Source: an uncultured Bacilli bacterium
Lineage (GTDB): Bacteria; Bacillota_I; Bacilli_A; RF39; UBA660
NCBI GenBank assembly: GCA_944350345.1
Contig: CALVOP010000008.1
Span: 1-35,367, forward strand
Direction: 5' to 3'
Length of the DNA stretch: 35,367 bases
Shown piece by piece: positions 22,919 through 29,988 of the stretch; the first letter of the stretch is position 1, and the number at the start of each line of letters is the position of its first letter. The position numbers and the translations under genes are program-made. Below the pieces are notes generated by a model. The model was not told the DNA's origin. It ran no database searches and saw only the letters and a list, made by a program, of their open reading frames with translations.

Positions 22919-23685
22919 TTAAAACAACGGTTTTTTGTTGAAAAATAAAGGTTTAGATATTCTTTTTCACTTAATAAGTTACCATTATAGTATATATCAA
23001 AGTTTTTATCTCTTTTTACGTTATTTATGTTTTTAATTAATGTTCTTTTTTTAAATTTATAATTGTTTATATATCTTTCAATTAGTAATTTATTAAAACT
23101 GTAATTTTTGTTTTTTATTTCAATTATTAGTTCTTTTATTATGAATATAATTATTGTTATTGCTAAGTATTTATTAAATATATAAAAAGTTATTGGTAAT
23201 GATATAATGCTAATTATTAATGATATGTTAAATGATGTTTTGTATGAAAATATTTTGTTTAGTATTAAATTTATTAATTTTCCTCCATCTAAGTTTAATA
23301 TAGGCAATAAGTTAAAGGAAAAAAGTATTTTGTTTAAATATATAAATTCGTTATATGTGTTTTCGTTTATGTATAAGTTTAATTTTTTGATTATTAATAG
23401 TAATATTATTTGAAATATTGGGCCTCCTATTAATATGAATAGTTCTTTATTTATACTTATATTTATTGGAATATTGTATTTTGTTATTCCTCCAAAGGCA
23501 TATATTATTATTTTGCTTGCACTTATATTTATAATGGACGCAAAGAGGAGATGCCCGAGTTCATGAAATGTTATTATGAACATGAGTAAAAACATGGCTT
23601 CAAATCTTCCTGCTAAGAATGAAATAAGAAGAAATATATATGTTGTAGAGTGTAGTTCTATTTTATTTGATATAGTCTTCGTAAT
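22915..23685 (-). CDS. spoIVFB: SpoIVFB-like intramembrane metalloprotease, apparent ATT start
   Basis: A site-2-type membrane zinc protease; in Bacillus it cuts pro-SigmaK in the outer forespore membrane. With the start at 23685 it has 256 residues: first helix YIFLLISFLAGRFEAMFLLM, zinc motif HELGH at 41-45, and NLLPILNLDGG with Asp133. This is close to the Bacillus positions His43, Glu44, His47 and Asp137. No ATG, GTG or TTG lies in frame before 23595, which would remove helix 1. ATT at 23685 has GGAGAG 7 nt upstream, and the codons after it read KIELHSTTYIFL, like the Bacillus N-terminus. It overlaps spoIVFA by 23 nt. Confidence 0.88.
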   Translation of the reverse strand: MTKTISNKIELHSTTYIFLLISFLAGRFEAMFLLMFIITFHELGHLLFASIINISASKIIIYAFGGITKYNIPINISINKELFILIGGPIFQIILLLIIKKLNLYINENTYNEFIYLNKILFSFNLLPILNLDGGKLINLILNKIFSYKTSFNISLIISIISLPITFYIFNKYLAITIIIFIIKELIIEIKNKNYSFNKLLIERYINNYKFKKRTLIKNINNVKRDKNFDIYYNGNLLSEKEYLNLYFSTKNRCFN

Positions 23686-24238
23686 TTAATATCTCTCCAT
23701 TTTTTTGAAACACTAAATAAAGTGTTTTATTTGCATTACCAATTATTGTTCCTTTTTCTATGTAATCATATATTTTAACGTCAACGTTTTCAATATTTCC
23801 GTACCAAGCATCTATGCCATTGCTTTGTTGTACGATTATTGTGTTTCCATACCCTTCTTTTTCTCCAATATATACAACTATGCCACTTTCTAATAAGTTA
23901 ACGTTATAGTTTTCACTAACAGTTAGCTTTACTCCATCATTGTACTTTTCTTTGCTTGTGTATTCTAGTAACTGGTTCCCACTTACTACTTCTGTATTTT
24001 CATCGGTTAGTTTTCCAATGTATTTGTTGTAAAGTGTATTTATTTTGCTAAATTCAAAATTGGTTTCTAATAAATACTTTTTAATATAACTTCTCCCTGT
24101 TTCACTCATTAAACTTATTGCTAGCACGAGCAGTACAAATACAAAGCAAATCATTGTCCTTTTCACTAGACCATTAAGATATTTATTAGATCCAACAGTT
24201 TGTCCTTTTTTCTTACTCTTATATTCTTCTAAAGTCAT
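23663..24238 (-). CDS. spoIVFA: SpoIVFA-like protein, degenerate M23 domain
   Basis: In Bacillus it stabilises and inhibits SpoIVFB and sets the timing of SigmaK release. The 191 residues have a basic cytoplasmic start, one membrane helix (about 28-45), and an external M23/LytM-like domain: GIVVYIGEKEGYGNTIIVQQ, then IDAWYGNIENVDVKIYDYIE and KGTIIGNANKTLYLVF. The zinc-binding histidines of active M23 enzymes are absent (WYGN replaces the usual YxH), as expected for SpoIVFA. It is directly upstream of spoIVFB and overlaps it. Confidence 0.87.
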   Translation of the reverse strand: MTLEEYKSKKKGQTVGSNKYLNGLVKRTMICFVFVLLVLAISLMSETGRSYIKKYLLETNFEFSKINTLYNKYIGKLTDENTEVVSGNQLLEYTSKEKYNDGVKLTVSENYNVNLLESGIVVYIGEKEGYGNTIIVQQSNGIDAWYGNIENVDVKIYDYIEKGTIIGNANKTLYLVFQKNGEILNYEDYIK

Positions 24239-24271
24239 ATTATCACCTAATGAATTATATGTTGCTTTGTT

Positions 24272-24949
24272 TTATTTATTTCTACTTTCTTCATAAAAAC
24301 TAAAATATTTATCTTGTCCAATAATTATGTGATCCAGAAAATTAATTCCCATTATTTTTGATATTGTATTTATTTGATTAGTTAAATCTACATCAGGTTT
24401 ACTAGGTAATGGGTCGCCACTTGGATGATTATGTATTATTATAAATGAGGCTGCATTTAATAAAAACGCTTCTTTAAATATGTCTCTTGGGTGTACTGTT
24501 GTAACGTTTAGTGTACCTTTAAATAGTAATTTATAATCGATTAAGTTTTGTTTTGTATCAAAATATAATGCAAAGAAATTTTCTTGCTTTTCGTCTTTAA
24601 TTAAGTCTTTAAATCCTTCGTATATTTTGTTTACGTTTTCATATTTTTTGTAAATATTTGGTATTGTTTCATATACTCTTTTTCCTAGTTCAATCGCAGC
24701 AATTAATTCTATACTTTTTATTTTTCCCATTCCTTTTATTGTCGTTAAATTGCTTATATTTGCATTTCTAAGTTCGCTGATATTTTTAAATTTACTTAAA
24801 ATTTTTGTTGCAAGCATTTTTGAACTGATTTCTTTTGTACCAGTTCTTAAAACAATCGCGATTATCTCCTCATTTGATAGATTTTCTTTTCCATTATTTA
24901 ATAATCTTTCTCTAGGCTTTTCTAATTCAGCCATTTCTTTAATAATCAT
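24272..24949 (-). CDS. radC: RadC-family JAB1/MPN protein
   Basis: A 225-residue protein with an N-terminal helix-hairpin-helix segment (LTTIKGMGKIKSIELIAAIE) and a C-terminal JAB1/MPN-type metal site HNHPSGDPLPSKPD with the following D-x-x-LTNQ. RadC was once linked to DNA repair, but its role is unproven. Shine-Dalgarno AGGTGG lies before the ATG. In Bacillus radC is followed by mreBCD and minCD before spoIVFA; here spoIVFA follows after 33 nt, so those genes are missing from this place. Confidence 0.95.
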   Translation of the reverse strand: MIIKEMAELEKPRERLLNNGKENLSNEEIIAIVLRTGTKEISSKMLATKILSKFKNISELRNANISNLTTIKGMGKIKSIELIAAIELGKRVYETIPNIYKKYENVNKIYEGFKDLIKDEKQENFFALYFDTKQNLIDYKLLFKGTLNVTTVHPRDIFKEAFLLNAASFIIIHNHPSGDPLPSKPDVDLTNQINTISKIMGINFLDHIIIGQDKYFSFYEESRNK

Positions 24950-24993
24950 ATTACCACCTATAATTATTATTATCTTAAGTTATATGTAACTCT

Positions 24994-25416
24994 TTAAAAT
25001 ATCTCATCATATTTGTTTAATACTTTGTGATTTATTTCTTTAATTGTTTCACTATTATTGGTTTCATTTAGTAAATAATCGTATTTAGTCAAGTAATCTA
25101 AAAATTCTTTATTGTCTATTTGTTCTTCTCGTATGTATATGTTCTCATAACTTTGTTTTAATTTTTCTAAATTATTATTGTCTTTTGTTATTCCAACAAT
25201 TATTTTTGCTGTTTCGTCTTCTTCAATTATTACATAATTTGGTAATGTCTTTGTTACCTTTACTACGTTTTCATAATTTTGATATGCACCTATTTGTATT
25301 AAATATACTGTCTCTGTATTTACAATACCTTTGTCTTTGTTTTTATATTTATAAAGTAGAAAACTTGCAAAAACTATTCCCATTAACATTACTATTAATA
25401 ATGCTTTTTTGTTCAT
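24994..25416 (-). CDS. SPOR-like membrane protein, SpoIIB position
   Basis: A 140-residue protein with one N-terminal membrane helix (about 4-22) and an external part whose VYLIQIGAYQNYENVVKVTK and then IIVGITKDNNNLEKLKQSYE follow the pattern of a SPOR domain, which binds denuded septal peptidoglycan. The last 40 residues are helical and charged. In Bacillus the SPOR protein SpoIIB lies just before maf-radC, and here this gene lies just before radC, so a SpoIIB-like sporulation-septum role is a reasonable guess. The ATG at 25416 has GGTGA upstream; a longer in-frame start at 25464 is rejected. Confidence 0.72.
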   Translation of the reverse strand: MNKKALLIVMLMGIVFASFLLYKYKNKDKGIVNTETVYLIQIGAYQNYENVVKVTKTLPNYVIIEEDETAKIIVGITKDNNNLEKLKQSYENIYIREEQIDNKEFLDYLTKYDYLLNETNNSETIKEINHKVLNKYDEIF

Positions 25417-25462
25417 GTTATCACCAAGAGTAAAGTAACACAATTTATCCGATATTTTTGTC

Positions 25463-25496
25463 AAAAAAAAGAAAAGTTATCTATTTTTTAACTTTT
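25463..25496 (-). terminator. Terminator after ylbL
   Basis: AAAAGTTA pairs perfectly with TAACTTTT (8 bp, 9-nt loop), followed by C and T8. It contains the ylbL stop codon. Confidence 0.88.
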
Positions 25497-26478
25497 CTAC
25501 TACTTCTTTAAATGTCGTTGCTTCAATTATTTCTATGTCATAGTTGTTTTCTTCTTTTACTTTTAATGCTTCTTCGTAGTTATTAGTAGGTGCGATAAAT
25601 ACGTCTGCTCCATTTTTTACAGCTCCAATGAGTTTGTATTTTATACCAGAAATTTCTCCAACAGTACCATCAAGCTCTATTGTGCCTGTGCCGGCTATTA
25701 CGTCTCCTTTTGTTATGTCCTCACTTATTAGTGTGTTATATATCTGTAAAGTACTCATAAGCCCACCTGAGGCGCCATTTTCGTTTGCTTTATAGTTAAA
25801 TGTGACTTTTGGAGTTGTTTCAACGTCTAGTATGCTGTGAAGATATAAACCAATTATTTTTTCTCCTTCGCTTTCGTATATTACTCCACTACATTTTTCT
25901 TCTTTATCGTTTCTTAATACTGTAAAACTAACTTCTTCTCCTACTTCATATTCAATTATTTTGCTTTTTAACTCTTCTAAACTATTTACTTTTACACCGT
26001 TTATATGTGTTATAATGTCTCCAACTTTTAAATCTGTAGTTGCTTCTTCAAATATATAATATACAGCAATCTCTTCTTTATTGATTTTATATTCGTATCC
26101 TGCTTCTTCAAATGCAACTATTAAGGCATTTTGGTTTACACTTGCTAAATCTATTTGCCCACGTTTTACAATATCTGTGTACTCTTCTTCTCCTATTCTC
26201 ATTTCATCCACACTTACTATGTCCCAATTTGGAATTATGTATGAAAGCAATAATAATGGTATTGTTCCTTTTTTCCCTCCTACGTACGTTAAATTTAAGT
26301 CACCTTTTTCTTCGTAGCCTTCAACGTCCAATCTATCACTTAATTTGATTAAACCTCCAGGTGTATATATTTCATAGTCTAATGGTACAGTAAAAGCTGC
26401 AATTAAAACTACATAAAGTATAATAACTTTTATATTATTTTTTATAAATTTTTTTGTTTTTACATATATTTTTTTCAT
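25477..26478 (-). CDS. ylbL: PDZ-Lon membrane protease YlbL/SepM
   Basis: A membrane-anchored serine protease; relatives process signal peptides in Streptococcus (SepM) and act in the Bacillus DNA-damage checkpoint. The 333 residues have an N-terminal membrane helix (about 15-33), a PDZ domain (KVGDIITHINGVKVNSLEEL near 151-170), and a Lon-type domain with catalytic Ser237 in GASGGLMST and Lys282 in GIKYKLIGA. The ATG has no Shine-Dalgarno; an extended -10 ends 7 nt before it, so the transcript may be leaderless. It is divergent from ylbJ with a 31-nt gap, and both genes cluster in Bacillus too. Confidence 0.94.
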   Translation of the reverse strand: MKKIYVKTKKFIKNNIKVIILYVVLIAAFTVPLDYEIYTPGGLIKLSDRLDVEGYEEKGDLNLTYVGGKKGTIPLLLLSYIIPNWDIVSVDEMRIGEEEYTDIVKRGQIDLASVNQNALIVAFEEAGYEYKINKEEIAVYYIFEEATTDLKVGDIITHINGVKVNSLEELKSKIIEYEVGEEVSFTVLRNDKEEKCSGVIYESEGEKIIGLYLHSILDVETTPKVTFNYKANENGASGGLMSTLQIYNTLISEDITKGDVIAGTGTIELDGTVGEISGIKYKLIGAVKNGADVFIAPTNNYEEALKVKEENNYDIEIIEATTFKEVVEKLKNR

Positions 26479-26485
26479 ATTTAAT

Positions 26486-26494
26486 ATTATAACA
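26486..26494 (-). promoter_or_regulatory. Extended -10 promoter of ylbL
   Basis: TGTTATAAT (TGn plus a perfect TATAAT) on the minus strand with no good -35. Start sites 6-8 nt downstream fall at or next to the A of the ylbL ATG. Confidence 0.6.
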
Positions 26495-26509
26495 TAAAGG
26501 GGCTAAACT

Positions 26510-27427
26510 ATGACTTATAAATTAAAAAATATCTTAACTTTTGCTTTTTTCTTTATGCTTATATGTTTAATAATTACAAATACTAAAGTAGTTTCTAATT
26601 CAGTCATTAGTAGTGCTAATATATTTTTTTATAAGTTATTTCCTAGTTTATTTCCTTTTTTTATATTAAGTGAATTTTTAATAAATTATAATTTTGCATA
26701 TTGTATTAACTTGGTTGCTTCTAAATTTTTCACTTTTTTGTTTAAGATTAATCCTAATGCTTCTTATATAGTTATTCTTTCTTTGTTTAGTGGTTTACCT
26801 AGTAATGCTAAATTTATAAGTGATGCTTATAATAATGGTGTTATTAATGAAGAAGAAGCTACTAAATTGCTTGCTTTTACTTTTTTTCCTAATCCTTTAT
26901 TTGTCATTAATACTATTGGAATTATTATGTTTAATTCATTTTTAATTGGTATTAAAATTTTAATTTCAATTTATCTTTCTAATTTTATCTTAGGTTTTAT
27001 TATTCGTAATAAATATATTAATAATAATTCAAATAAAATAATTAAAAGAAGTAAATTGAGTTTTTCTGAAACATTAAAAAATAGCATTATGAATGCTTTT
27101 TCTTCTTCGATGATTATATTAGGTAGCATAGTTGTTTTTACTACTTTATATAATTTATTTCTACCATTAATGCCTTTTAATAGTTTAGTTAATTCTATTA
27201 TTCTTTCATTTGTTGAAATGACTAGTGGAATTAATATGTTATCTATTTTAAATATTAGTAATAGTTTAAAAATTATTTTAATCGGGTCAAGTTTATGTTT
27301 TACTGGACTTTGTGTTTTATCTCAAGCAAAAAGTATGTTGGATTTTAAAATTGACACTAAATTTGTTATTCAATGTAGAATTATAGCTATGGTTATAAAT
27401 GTAATTATACTTAGTTTAATAATCTAA
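26510..27427 (+). CDS. ylbJ: Sporulation integral membrane protein YlbJ
   Basis: A multi-pass membrane protein needed for spore cortex formation in Bacillus, with a nucleoside-transporter-like gate fold. The 305 residues have around eight hydrophobic segments and the family strings KLFPSLFPFFILSEFLINY, LSLFSGLPSNAKFISDAYNN and FTFFPNPLFVINTIG, all characteristic of YlbJ. Shine-Dalgarno AAAGGGG lies 7 nt before the ATG. It is one of two + strand genes, divergent from ylbL, and its 3' end overlaps the last pseudopilin gene by 12 nt. Confidence 0.93.
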   Translation: MTYKLKNILTFAFFFMLICLIITNTKVVSNSVISSANIFFYKLFPSLFPFFILSEFLINYNFAYCINLVASKFFTFLFKINPNASYIVILSLFSGLPSNAKFISDAYNNGVINEEEATKLLAFTFFPNPLFVINTIGIIMFNSFLIGIKILISIYLSNFILGFIIRNKYINNNSNKIIKRSKLSFSETLKNSIMNAFSSSMIILGSIVVFTTLYNLFLPLMPFNSLVNSIILSFVEMTSGINMLSILNISNSLKIILIGSSLCFTGLCVLSQAKSMLDFKIDTKFVIQCRIIAMVINVIILSLII

Positions 27428-27874
27428 CAATTCTATTTTATAGTCGGAATATCCTACTACATCTATTGTTATTATTCTAAGTGTGCCGCCTGTATAATTT
27501 AAAAATTCTTCGACTTCTATATTTTCATATGTGCTTTTGGGCAACGTTCTCGTAAATTCTACGTTTTCTTCATTTTCATATTTTATCGTTTTCTTATTAT
27601 TTGTCAAAGTTAAAGTTTTTTTCACTTCATTATTAAAAGTGAAGTCACATTTAACTGTAGTACAATTTAATAATTTTATTCCGTCGTTGTTAATTATATC
27701 TCCATTTATTTTTTTAGAAACAAATGCTTGGTTTAAAGCCATATCTGTATCAGTATCTAGGCTCGTCTCTTTTTCTTTTAATACTACTAAAAGGTTTAAT
27801 GCAAAAACTAGCACTATTGATAATATTGCAACACTAATTATTAATTCTACAATAGTAAAACCATTTTTGTTCAT
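27416..27874 (-). CDS. Type IV pseudopilin, PilW/GspJ-like
   Basis: A 152-residue protein with a type III prepilin leader MNKNG/FTIVELIISVAILS: a short basic leader, Gly before the cut, Phe at +1 and Glu at +5, then one long hydrophobic helix to about residue 31. The rest is a soluble domain with two cysteines (NCTTVKCDF). After peptidase cleavage it would join a pilus-like or secretion fibre. It is the last of three small genes of this type. No pilus ATPase, platform or prepilin peptidase gene is in the window. The PilW/GspJ likeness is by order and size only. Confidence 0.8.
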   Translation of the reverse strand: MNKNGFTIVELIISVAILSIVLVFALNLLVVLKEKETSLDTDTDMALNQAFVSKKINGDIINNDGIKLLNCTTVKCDFTFNNEVKKTLTLTNNKKTIKYENEENVEFTRTLPKSTYENIEVEEFLNYTGGTLRIITIDVVGYSDYKIELLDY

Positions 27875-27877
27875 ATA

Positions 27878-28321
27878 TTACCTCAATTCTAGTGATGAAT
27901 AGTAGTTTTCTCCACTCCTATTAAAACGAACGATTAAAGATTCTTCGTTTTTATTTATTGTTTTTAAATATTCTTTCATTGTATTTGAAATATCTATATC
28001 TAAATCTATTATTGTTTGTATATTATTTCCAGTGATTAATACTTCGGAAACTGCTAACTCACTAAATACTTCTTTACAATCGCTATTCATGTAATTTGTA
28101 CAGTTACTGTTATTTATAACAGTATAAGTGCCTGATGGCTCGTTCACTATTAAATCTTTTATGATTTTAACTTTATATACGTCATTGATATTGTCGTATT
28201 GTTTTCTTTTTTCAATATTGTTTATTACAGAGGAAAATGTTGAATATAAGCCTATTAAAGATGCAGCTAATACTACTAAGACTACAACTGTTTCAATAAA
28301 TATGAATCCCTTATTCGACAT
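27878..28321 (-). CDS. Type IV pseudopilin, PilV/GspI-like
   Basis: A 147-residue protein with the prepilin leader MSNKG/FIFIETVVVLVVLA (Gly, Phe +1, Glu +5), a single hydrophobic helix, and a soluble domain with a cysteine pair (NCTNYMNSDCKE). The ATG at 28321 is chosen over an upstream in-frame start because GAGGAAA lies 7 nt before it and the leader length then fits. It overlaps the preceding small gene by 11 nt and is 3 nt from the next pseudopilin, a tight unit. Confidence 0.8.
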   Translation of the reverse strand: MSNKGFIFIETVVVLVVLAASLIGLYSTFSSVINNIEKRKQYDNINDVYKVKIIKDLIVNEPSGTYTVINNSNCTNYMNSDCKEVFSELAVSEVLITGNNIQTIIDLDIDISNTMKEYLKTINKNEESLIVRFNRSGENYYSSLELR

Positions 28322-28466
28322 TATAGATTTCCTCTTTCGCTTCACTTATTACTTCTTTTACTAGGTTGTTTCTTATTATGTATGAACTTAATATTGTAGT
28401 CATTGTTAAAATAAATAATATTAAAAATGTATAAATAACTGACATAGATATAATACCTTTCTTCAT
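28311..28466 (-). CDS. Small membrane protein leading the pseudopilin unit, PilX-like
   Basis: A 51-residue protein, MKKGIISMSVIYTFLILFIL and onward, with a basic start, Gly4, one membrane helix and a charged tail ending KEEIYNVE. It resembles the N-terminal part of PilX/GspK-type pseudopilins, which also lack a strict Glu +5, but has no soluble domain. GGAGG lies before the ATG at 28466. It overlaps the next gene by 11 nt, so it is probably needed with it. The assignment is tentative. Confidence 0.65.
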   Translation of the reverse strand: MKKGIISMSVIYTFLILFILTMTTILSSYIIRNNLVKEVISEAKEEIYNVE

Positions 28467-28498
28467 ACTTCCTCCTATTTTGATTATATCACGTGTAT

Positions 28499-28544
28499 AA
28501 AAAAAAAGAAATATTATATCCATCTAGGTATATAAATATTTCTT
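28499..28544 (-). terminator. Terminator after the 120-residue unknown gene
   Basis: AAGAAATATT pairs perfectly with AATATTTCTT (10 bp) across a long loop that can pair further, followed by T7. Its 5' arm and loop encode the last ten residues of the upstream gene. Confidence 0.85.
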
Positions 28545-28876
28545 GTATAATTTTCTAAATATTCATCAAAAATTTCTATTATGTTATTTACTACAAATTC
28601 TGTAATGTTTTCAATCTTTGATTTAACTTTTACATTTCTTAATTTATTTGCTAATTCTTTTTTAAATCTAAAATCATTAAAATATTCGTTTAATACTTTA
28701 TCTATTCTAGTTACTTTTTTTGCTTGATCTTTTTCTCTCAAGTCAACACTGAAGAGATAGTCTTCATATATTCTTACTAGTTTTTCACTAACTTTGTCAG
28801 ATTCATCTATAGGCGTATTTACTATTTTATAGTAATTTGGACATAATTTAATTATTTCTTTTGCTTCCGCTTTCAT
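28514..28876 (-). CDS. Helical protein of unknown function
   Basis: A 120-residue soluble protein, mostly helical and charged, beginning MKAEAKEIIKLCPNYYKIVN and ending NYTRNIYIPRWI. No membrane segment, signal peptide or familiar motif is seen. It has its own near-perfect promoter, the Shine-Dalgarno AGGAGAG and a terminator, so it is a single-gene unit between rseP and the pseudopilins. The C-terminal residues are encoded within the terminator stem. I do not recognise the family. Confidence 0.75.
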   Translation of the reverse strand: MKAEAKEIIKLCPNYYKIVNTPIDESDKVSEKLVRIYEDYLFSVDLREKDQAKKVTRIDKVLNEYFNDFRFKKELANKLRNVKVKSKIENITEFVVNNIIEIFDEYLENYTRNIYIPRWI

Positions 28877-28895
28877 ATTACTCTCCTATAATTAA

Positions 28896-28924
28896 ATTAT
28901 ATATAGTTTAGTTATCATTGTCAA
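28896..28924 (-). promoter_or_regulatory. Promoter of the 120-residue unknown gene
   Basis: TTGACA at 28924-28919, a 17-nt spacer and TATAAT at 28901-28896, both hexamers perfect. Confidence 0.9.
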
Positions 28925-28929
28925 ATATT

Positions 28930-29976
28930 TTAGAATATTTTTATTATATCATTAAGTGTCACGTATACAAATAATATTATTAGAAGAATTACTCCAATGT
29001 TATTTAACATTATTTCAATATTTGGATTTAATTTGCTTCCTTTTATTTTTTCTGCTGTGCTAAGCACAACTCTTCCTCCATCAAATACTGGAATAGGAAT
29101 TAAATTTATTATTCCCACATTTATGCTCAAGTAGGCAGTTAGATAGATTATACTTTCTAAACCAGTTTCTTTTATTTGATCAATAACGCTAAATACACCA
29201 ACTGGGCCACTTAAATTATCTACTCCTATTTTACCGGTAAATAAGTTTCCTAATATTTTGAATAATGAAGTAAACATTTCGCCAAAACCTACTACACTGT
29301 ATTTTAATGCTGCAGTAAAACCGTATTCCTTTTTTGTACTAGTTCCAAATCCAAATGTTTTGACAACACCATCTTCTGTTTCTTCAATTTCTGGTATTAC
29401 TGTTATACTAAGTTCTTTATCTTCCCTTAATACTAAAAAGTTATATTCATCATTCTCGTTTTGTACATAGTTTAGTTCAAGTATCACGTCATCCCATGAC
29501 GATACTTTCTTACCATTTATTTCAATTATTTCATCATTTGTTTTTAACCCTGCTATTTCTGAGGGACTATTTTCTTGAATTTCGCCTACTACCGCGCCTG
29601 TCTGTGGTGAACCATATGCTAAACCATTTATAAACAAAAGTACAACAGTTAATATAAAATTAAAAAATATTCCCATTAAGAGTATTAGTAATTTTTGATA
29701 ATATTTTTTATTATCTAATACTTGATTTTTATCAACTTTAAAATCTTCTTCTGTCATCGCAAGTGCTGTAAATCCACCTAATGGCAATAATCTTAACGAG
29801 TAAGTTGTCTCATCGTTTTTTCTTTTAAAACTAAAAATTTTTGGACCCATTCCTATTGCAAATTCGTGTACATATACGCCACATTTTTTGGCAGCAATAA
29901 AATGTCCAAATTCATGTACAAATACTATAACTCCTAATATAACTATTAGTATAATTAATGTAATTATGAGGTTCAT
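28930..29976 (-). CDS. rseP: Site-2 membrane protease RseP/RasP
   Basis: An intramembrane zinc protease that cuts anti-sigma factors and leftover signal peptides. The 348 residues show HEFGH at 21-25 in the first helix, a PDZ domain (SPSEIAGLKTNDEIIEINGK near 137-156), and NLIPIPVFDGGRV near 295-307 carrying the third zinc ligand. Length is typical. It lies 12 nt after cdsA with AGGAGA before the ATG, the same pairing as in most bacteria. Confidence 0.96.
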   Translation of the reverse strand: MNLIITLIILIVILGVIVFVHEFGHFIAAKKCGVYVHEFAIGMGPKIFSFKRKNDETTYSLRLLPLGGFTALAMTEEDFKVDKNQVLDNKKYYQKLLILLMGIFFNFILTVVLLFINGLAYGSPQTGAVVGEIQENSPSEIAGLKTNDEIIEINGKKVSSWDDVILELNYVQNENDEYNFLVLREDKELSITVIPEIEETEDGVVKTFGFGTSTKKEYGFTAALKYSVVGFGEMFTSLFKILGNLFTGKIGVDNLSGPVGVFSVIDQIKETGLESIIYLTAYLSINVGIINLIPIPVFDGGRVVLSTAEKIKGSKLNPNIEIMLNNIGVILLIILFVYVTLNDIIKIF

Positions 29977-29988
29977 ATTTTTGTCTCC

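Noticed and set aside
25417-25465. A vegetative promoter for the SPOR-like gene using TTGACA in the terminator tail
   Set aside because: A TTGACA is present after the T-run, but no acceptable -10 lies 16-18 nt downstream.
26462-26500. A SigE-type sporulation promoter for ylbJ
   Set aside because: CATATT and CATAAA elements occur, but their spacing (about 11 or 24 nt) does not fit the SigE spacer.
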